This document shows, in pieces, positions 24,375 through 28,897 of a stretch of 28,897 nucleotides of DNA. This stretch comes from JBBTCJ01 sp038043285 (GTDB taxonomy: Bacteria; Planctomycetota; Phycisphaerae; UBA1845). The notes under the pieces are model-generated. The model was not told where the DNA came from. It saw only the letters and a list, made by a program, of their open reading frames with translations, and ran no database searches. The first letter of the stretch is position 1; the number at the start of each line of letters is the position of its first letter. The translations under genes were made by a program, and so were the position numbers. The DNA lies in NCBI GenBank assembly GCA_038043285.1, contig JBBTCJ010000053.1:1-28897 (forward strand), read 5' to 3'.

Positions 24375-25205
24375 TTAGAGTTTCCAGTCGCCGCAGTACA
24401 CTTCGACCGCCGGACCGGTCATATAGACGTGCTGGTCGGGTGCCCAATCGAGCTCCAGGGCACCGCCGGGTAGTTCGGCCGTGATCGCCCGATTGGTGCG
24501 TCCGGTCGTCGCTCCCGCGACGCAAACCGCACACGCTCCGGTCCCGCACGCGCGGGTGGCGCCGCTTCCGCGCTCCCAGGTGCGCATCGTGACGTGGTCG
24601 CGCGAATTGATGCGCACAAAATGGACGTTGATTCCCTCGGGAAACTCCGGGGCGTGCTCGAACAGCGGACCGACGCAGACCAGATCGATGCGCTGCAACT
24701 GCTCCGTGTAAACCACGGCATGGGGGTTGCCCATCGAAACGCAGGTCACGGTGTAAGTTACGCCGCCGACGGCGAGACGATGGTCGATGACCTGTTCCGT
24801 TGGAAGGTAGGCCGGCAGATCCAGCGCTCTCAATGACGGAACGCCCATATCGACGCGGACCGAATCCACTCGCCCTTGCCGAAATCGGCACTCGCACGAC
24901 TTGATCCCGGAATCCGTCTCCACCGTCACCAGCGGCCCGTTCGTCAGGCCGCGATCGACGGCGTACTTCGCGACGCAGCGGATGCCGTTGCCGCACATGC
25001 GCCCGCGCGAACCGTCGGCGTTGTACATCTCCATCCGAACGTCGGCGACCTGTGAGCCCCCGATCAGAATCAAGCCGTCGCTTCCGATTCCCGTGTGGCG
25101 ATCGGAGACCATCCGAGCCAGCCGAGCCGGATCGTTTACGCTTTCCTCCGCCGTATTGACGTACACGTAGTCATTGCCCAGTCCGTGCATCTTCGTGAAG
25201 CGCAT
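24375..25205 (-). CDS. dapF: Diaminopimelate epimerase
   Basis: 276 aa from the ATG at 25205 (MRFTKMHGLGNDYV, the usual DapF beginning); the frame is open 81 bp further upstream but that part is not conserved-looking. It interconverts LL- and meso-diaminopimelate in lysine and peptidoglycan synthesis; cytoplasmic, cofactor-free. Both catalytic cysteines are present: Cys71 in MCGNGIRC and Cys220 in GSGATRACGTGACA. Other hallmarks are GSDGLILI, MEMYNADGS, VSMGNPHAV and FVRINSRDHVTMRTWERG. It is the last gene of the minus-strand block, 121 bp after tadC. A -10-like hexamer sits only 6 nt before the ATG. meso-DAP production implies a lysine and/or peptidoglycan route in this organism. Confidence 0.97.
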   Translation of the reverse strand: MRFTKMHGLGNDYVYVNTAEESVNDPARLARMVSDRHTGIGSDGLILIGGSQVADVRMEMYNADGSRGRMCGNGIRCVAKYAVDRGLTNGPLVTVETDSGIKSCECRFRQGRVDSVRVDMGVPSLRALDLPAYLPTEQVIDHRLAVGGVTYTVTCVSMGNPHAVVYTEQLQRIDLVCVGPLFEHAPEFPEGINVHFVRINSRDHVTMRTWERGSGATRACGTGACAVCVAGATTGRTNRAITAELPGGALELDWAPDQHVYMTGPAVEVYCGDWKL

Positions 25206-25211
25206 CGGCTC

Positions 25212-25239
25212 ATTGTACCCGCCGGGGACCGGGCGCAAA
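25212..25239 (-). promoter_or_regulatory. Possible promoter giving a leaderless dapF message
   Basis: On the minus strand TTTGCG (25234-25239), a 16-bp spacer and TACAAT (25212-25217, 5 of 6) stand directly before dapF. The -10 ends 6 nt before the ATG (25205), so transcription would begin at or next to the start codon. There is no good Shine-Dalgarno sequence, which fits. The -35 is poor, so this may be chance. Confidence 0.35.
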
Positions 25240-25326
25240 CGTCCGGCATGCGCGTATCCCATAGCGGCGAAGGCCCCGCGACCCACGAATCGGATCGCAC
25301 GCCCTTCGCTGGGTTCGGCGCTTCGA

Positions 25327-26274
25327 CTACAGCAGACCGGGCGTGTTTTTCAGAGCCTCGATCATCTTCAGACCGGCAGGCCCCGCCAGCACCACCAGGA
25401 TCGCGGGGAAGATGAAGAGAATCAGCGGAGCCATCAACTTGACGGTGGTTTTTTGAGCACGCTCCTCCGCCGCTTGGCGTCGCTTGATGCGCAGGGCATC
25501 GGACTGGTTCCGCAGCGCCTTGGCGATGCTGGTTCCAAAGCGCTCGGCCTGATTGATGATCGCCACCAGCGAACGCATCTCGTCCAGGCCTGAACGGCCG
25601 CTGAGGTTGGCCAGAGCCTCCGATCTGGGGATGCCCATTTGGCTTTCCAGCGTCACCAGTTGAAGCTCCTCGGAAATCACGGGGTGCACGCCGTGCATCT
25701 CGTCGCCGACGCGTTGAAACGCCGCGTCCAATCCCAGACCCGATTCCACGGAGATGACCAGCATGTCCAAGGTGTCCGGCAGGCCGCTGCGGATCAGTTC
25801 GCAGCGCTTCTGGACGGCCGAGGCTAACCAGAGGTTCGGTCCAAGAAACCCCATTCCGGCGGCGATCATGGTGATCCCCACGGCGTTCCCCAGCGGATAC
25901 CCCTTGGTCCAGACGAAGGTCGCTGCGGCGACCGCGAGAAGCCCCGCGAGGATCGTCTTGCTCGCCAGGAAGGTGGTCATCACCGATTCGTCGCGGTATC
26001 CGGCGTTGGCCAGCTTCATGCGCAGCTTGGACATCTGCTCCGCGTTCTGGGTCATGGAGGAACGGACGGCGATCGGCGCCACCGTTTCCACCACCCGCTT
26101 CGCGACCGAGTCCTTCGCCTGTTTGCGAAGGTCGCTGACCGCGTCCTGCGCCCGCCGACCAGCCACGCGACGCCGGACCGTGTCCTCCTCGTTCCCCCGT
26201 CCAGGCCAGAACGAATACAGGATCAGTATGATGCTCGCGACCACCATCGCGCCGAGTAGGACGTACGTTGTCAT
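25327..26274 (-). CDS. tadC: Tad pilus inner-membrane platform protein TadC
   Basis: 315 aa, with AGGGAG about 8 nt before the ATG at 26274. An N-terminal TM (residues 4-22) is followed by a cytoplasmic basic stretch, two adjacent TMs (~100-140) and a T2SSF (GspF-like) domain: SVESGLGLDAAFQRVGDEM, then LVAIINQAERFGTSIAKALRNQ and a basic amphipathic helix IKRRQAAEERAQK. The final TM (MAPLILFIFPAILVVLAG) ends the protein. These features are those of TadC, which pairs with TadB to form the membrane platform driven by TadA. The order tadA-tadB-tadC is the standard one. The pilin, secretin and prepilin peptidase genes must lie outside the window. Confidence 0.92.
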   Translation of the reverse strand: MTTYVLLGAMVVASIILILYSFWPGRGNEEDTVRRRVAGRRAQDAVSDLRKQAKDSVAKRVVETVAPIAVRSSMTQNAEQMSKLRMKLANAGYRDESVMTTFLASKTILAGLLAVAAATFVWTKGYPLGNAVGITMIAAGMGFLGPNLWLASAVQKRCELIRSGLPDTLDMLVISVESGLGLDAAFQRVGDEMHGVHPVISEELQLVTLESQMGIPRSEALANLSGRSGLDEMRSLVAIINQAERFGTSIAKALRNQSDALRIKRRQAAEERAQKTTVKLMAPLILFIFPAILVVLAGPAGLKMIEALKNTPGLL

Positions 26275-26443
26275 GGCATCCGCTCCCTCGCCGCGCCGTC
26301 AGGGCGGCAACCACCCAAGCCGTTCTCGTTCCCCCGCCGCGTCGATCGTTCCGCGCGGCGCGGCTCCTCGGCCCTGCCGGTCACGACTCGCTCCGCATGT
26401 CGCAGGACGCGACGACAAAACGTCTACTCACCCTGCCGGATCG

Positions 26444-27445
26444 TCAGACCTTGATGTTGACGATCCAGCGAATCATCGCGATTCCCATCAACTGCATCCC
26501 CGCCGCGATCATCAGCATGACCTGCCCTCGCGGATCCTCCAACAAAACGTTGGCATAGGCGGGATTCAGGTACATGGAGCCTACGAAGACCACGGCCGGC
26601 AAGGCGAACAGCACCCATCCCGACAATCTCCCTTCCGCCGTAAGACCCCGCACCAGTCCGGCCAATTCAATTCGTTCCCGGATCACCTCGCTGATGTTGT
26701 CCAGTACTTCCGCAAGATCGCCGCCGGTCTGGCGCTGGATCATCACCGCGGTGACAAAGAAGCGCACGTCCAGTGAGTCCACCCGGCTGGCCATCGACTG
26801 CAACGCGTCCTCCACGCGAATGCCGAGGTTCTGCTCGTGGTAAACCTGCGCGAACTCCGTGGCGATCGGCGGCGGCATCTGCTCATAGACCAACTGGATC
26901 GCGCCCGCCAGCGATTGCCCCGCGCGCAGCGCTTGACCCATCATCTCGAACACGTCGGGAAGCTGATTCGACAGCTTGGTCATTCGGCTCTTGCGGCGGA
27001 AGTTGATCCACAGAAGGGGGAGCACAAACACCGCTCCGCCGCACCCCAGCGCCGCGAACCATCCCTTCCCCAGCGACCACAATCCCAACGCCGAAAGCAC
27101 CGCTGCGCCGCTGAGATTCATCAATGTCTGTGACGCCGACCAATCAAAGCCCGCTTGATCCAGCAGCGTTTGCAGCCGGGGAACGAACGAGAACCTCCCA
27201 ACCAGTGCGTCTGCAAAGGTCGCCGCCTGCCCCATCGCGCCGCGGCGGAGTATGGTCGCGTGGATCTTCTCCGTCTGCACCTTGTCCCCGCGCAGGCGAT
27301 CCTGCAACTTCTTCTGCGTCGAGACCCGCGACTCGGCCACGACCTGGTAAACGCCGAAGAACAGCAACATCGATCCGAGCATCGGAAGGACATACACCCA
27401 TACGTCGCCTTCCGCCAACATCAGCAACCCGTAGCCGTGCGTCAT
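26444..27445 (-). CDS. tadB: Tad pilus inner-membrane platform protein TadB
   Basis: 333 aa from the ATG at 27445, chosen for AGGGAG about 8 nt upstream; the in-frame ATG at 27484 overlaps the tadA end and lacks this. N-terminal TM (VYVLPMLGSMLLFFGVYQV), a linker rich in Arg/Lys, a TM pair in the middle (~95-135), then the T2SSF domain: MMGQALRAGQSLAGAIQLVYEQMP, VDSLDVRFFVTAVMIQRQTGG and DNISEVIRER. Two C-terminal TMs follow (GWVLFALPAVVFVGSMYL; MLMIAAGMQLMGIAMIRWI). It is the partner of TadC. The gene lies 25 bp after tadA and 169 bp before tadC; that second gap holds no visible promoter or repeat. Confidence 0.92.
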   Translation of the reverse strand: MTHGYGLLMLAEGDVWVYVLPMLGSMLLFFGVYQVVAESRVSTQKKLQDRLRGDKVQTEKIHATILRRGAMGQAATFADALVGRFSFVPRLQTLLDQAGFDWSASQTLMNLSGAAVLSALGLWSLGKGWFAALGCGGAVFVLPLLWINFRRKSRMTKLSNQLPDVFEMMGQALRAGQSLAGAIQLVYEQMPPPIATEFAQVYHEQNLGIRVEDALQSMASRVDSLDVRFFVTAVMIQRQTGGDLAEVLDNISEVIRERIELAGLVRGLTAEGRLSGWVLFALPAVVFVGSMYLNPAYANVLLEDPRGQVMLMIAAGMQLMGIAMIRWIVNIKV

Positions 27446-27470
27446 GGATTTCGCTCCCTGCGGCGATCGC

Positions 27471-28897
27471 CTATTCCCCGTCATCCCGCAACAAAACCTG
27501 GCGAGTGAACATCGTCGGGTCCACGTGGCATCCGGACGACTTCAACCGATCCAGGAACGACGGACGAATCCCCGTGGCCACGAACTGTCCAATGGCCCGT
27601 CCGTGCGGGCTGACCCCGAGTTGTTCAAACGTGAAGATGTCCTGCATGGTGATGACGTCCCCTTCCATCCCCGTCACCTCCGTCACCCCAATGAGCTTTC
27701 TCGCCCCTCCGGAGAGGCGCTGGGCCTGGACCAGCAGATGGATCGCCGAGGCGAATTGCTGGCGAATTGCCCGCACCGGAAGCTCAAATCCGGCCATCAT
27801 GACCATCGTTTCCACGCGCGCAACGGCGTCGCGGGTGCTGTTGGCGTGGATCGTGGTCAGCGATCCGTCGTGACCGGTGTTCATCGCCTGGAGCATGTCC
27901 AGCGTTTCCGGACCCCGGCACTCACCGACCACGATTCGGTCCGGCCTCATACGCAGGCTGTTGATCAGCAGGTCGCGGATGGCGATCTTGCCCTTGCCCT
28001 CGATGTTCGCCGGACGAGTCTCCAGGCGGACAATGTGAGGTTGGCGAAGCTGAAGCTCCGCCGCGTCTTCGATGGTGACGATCCGATCGGTGTCCGGAAT
28101 GAAGCTCGACAGGTTGTTGAGCAGCGTCGTTTTTCCCGATCCCGTTCCGCCCACCACAACGATGTTCAGATGGGCCTTCACGCACGCCTCAAGGAAATCC
28201 CGCATCTCAGGCGTGACGGACTTGAATTCGATGTAGTCGTCCCAGGTCAAGGGATCGGCCCCGAACCGACGAATCGACATGCTCGCGCCGTCGATCGCCA
28301 GCGGGGGGATGACCGCGTTGACGCGGCTTCCGTCCGCTAGGCGTGCGTCCACCAGCGGACAGGTCTCGTCGCATCGACGTCCGACGGCGCTGACGATCTT
28401 GTCGATCACGTGCATCAGGTGCGCGTTGTCGCGGAACTCCACTTCGGTATGCTCCAATCGCCCGCGGCGCTCGACGTACACTTGCTTCGGACCGTTGACC
28501 AGAATGTCGCTGATCGTCGAATCCGCCAACAGAACCTCCAGCGGTCCAAGTCCGAAGGTCTCGTCCAGGACCTCGTTGATCAGCCTCTGCCGCTCATTGA
28601 AGTTCAGCAGCGTGTTTTCCTGGTCTGCGAGCTGCGAAACCAGCGTCTTCACTTGACCCCGCATGGTCTCCTCGTCGCCAACCATCCGGGCGAGGTCCAG
28701 CTGATCGATGAGCTTGCGATGAAGCCTCATCTTCAGAATATTGAACTGTTCTGTCTTTTCCTTGGAGACCTTGGGTTTCTGTTTGGACGCCGCCGACGCT
28801 GGTGCGGCAGCGCCTCCCGGTGCTCCCGGCGCGACCGAGGAGGGGCTTGTCGGCGCCGGCTTTGCCGCCGCCGGACCGCTCGGCGTTGCCACTCCCG
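27471..28897 (-). CDS. tadA: Tad pilus assembly ATPase TadA/CpaF (5' end at window edge)
   Basis: At least 473 aa. The first visible start is a GTG at 28892, but the frame is open to the edge and no ribosome binding site can be seen, so the gene may begin outside. The N-terminal ~45 residues are Ala/Pro-rich and low-complexity; an N-terminal helical domain follows (LHRKLIDQLDLARMV, then NFNERQRLINEVLDE). The secretion-ATPase core has LGPLEVLLADSTISDILVNGP, Walker A GGTGSGKTT near residue 247, the Asp box ITIEDAAELQL-type segment, Walker B-region IVVGECRGPETLDMLQAMNTGHDG, and the His box TTIHANS. It powers assembly of Tad (Flp) pili used in adhesion and biofilm formation, from the cytoplasmic face of TadB/TadC. 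Confidence 0.95.
   Translation of the reverse strand, partial: GVATPSGPAAAKPAPTSPSSVAPGAPGGAAAPASAASKQKPKVSKEKTEQFNILKMRLHRKLIDQLDLARMVGDEETMRGQVKTLVSQLADQENTLLNFNERQRLINEVLDETFGLGPLEVLLADSTISDILVNGPKQVYVERRGRLEHTEVEFRDNAHLMHVIDKIVSAVGRRCDETCPLVDARLADGSRVNAVIPPLAIDGASMSIRRFGADPLTWDDYIEFKSVTPEMRDFLEACVKAHLNIVVVGGTGSGKTTLLNNLSSFIPDTDRIVTIEDAAELQLRQPHIVRLETRPANIEGKGKIAIRDLLINSLRMRPDRIVVGECRGPETLDMLQAMNTGHDGSLTTIHANSTRDAVARVETMVMMAGFELPVRAIRQQFASAIHLLVQAQRLSGGARKLIGVTEVTGMEGDVITMQDIFTFEQLGVSPHGRAIGQFVATGIRPSFLDRLKSSGCHVDPTMFTRQVLLRDDGE

Noticed and set aside
25206..25286. 27-residue N-terminal extension of DapF
   Set aside because: DapF proteins start at MxFxKMHGLGND; the extension is low-complexity and overlaps the candidate promoter.
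1..28897. CRISPR arrays, tRNA or rRNA genes, insertion sequences
   Set aside because: Looked for regular direct repeats, tRNA-like TTCGAATCC-type arms, rRNA signatures and transposase motifs; none was convincing. Repeats present are only short palindromes.

Overview
The window is GC-rich, densely coding DNA from a Gram-negative-type (diderm) bacterium, most likely a member of the Planctomycetota. This is an inference from gene content, not a database result. It rests on an FHA-GAF-histidine kinase that begins with a VPTLFVLQGPDKG-type FHA domain, several SPFH (stomatin/HflK/HflC-like) proteins in tandem, a CTP synthase with altered active-site-loop wording, CATG(G/C)YCACGC palindromic repeats, and kdsB (Kdo, hence LPS-type outer membrane) together with dapF (meso-diaminopimelate). 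No rRNA, tRNA, CRISPR array or transposase gene was seen.

Layout. 1-6385 (+): the 3' half of an AddB-type helicase/nuclease gene, a small alpha/beta-hydrolase-like protein, an exported tandem YHS-domain protein and the DNA translocase FtsK. 6564-8234 (-): an FHA-GAF sensor histidine kinase convergent with ftsK and driven by a near-consensus sigma70-type promoter. 8484-9125 (+): an unrecognised soluble protein, separated by a strong hairpin from a convergent ABC-2 permease (9180-10157, -). 10418-19863 (+): a six-gene cluster of three consecutive SPFH proteins (one with a large multi-pass N-terminal domain, one HflC-like, one with a His-rich N-terminus), then an ABC ATPase, its permease (4-bp ATGA overlap) and a membrane-anchored helical/TPR-like protein. 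20082-20408 (+): a PilZ protein. 20646-23464 (+): a clear promoter followed by kdsB, a possible 51-codon ORF and pyrG, i.e. CTP synthesis next to the enzyme that consumes CTP to activate Kdo. 23675-24325 (+): a small membrane protein with its own promoter. 24375-28897 (-): Tad pilus motor genes tadA-tadB-tadC, followed on the same strand by dapF.

The most interesting part is 9180-19863: a triple-SPFH set next to an ABC exporter and a large periplasmic-type helical protein, with a paralogous ABC permease facing away on the other side. The gene order suggests a membrane-microdomain or membrane-quality-control assembly built around an ABC-2 transporter. The function and substrate cannot be read from the sequence. 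Regulatory elements that stand out are three sigma70-like promoters with exact 17-bp spacers (8358-8386 minus, 20646-20674 plus, 23597-23625 plus), a bidirectional hairpin at 9134-9170 and a pair of facing REP-like palindromes at 12575-12639.
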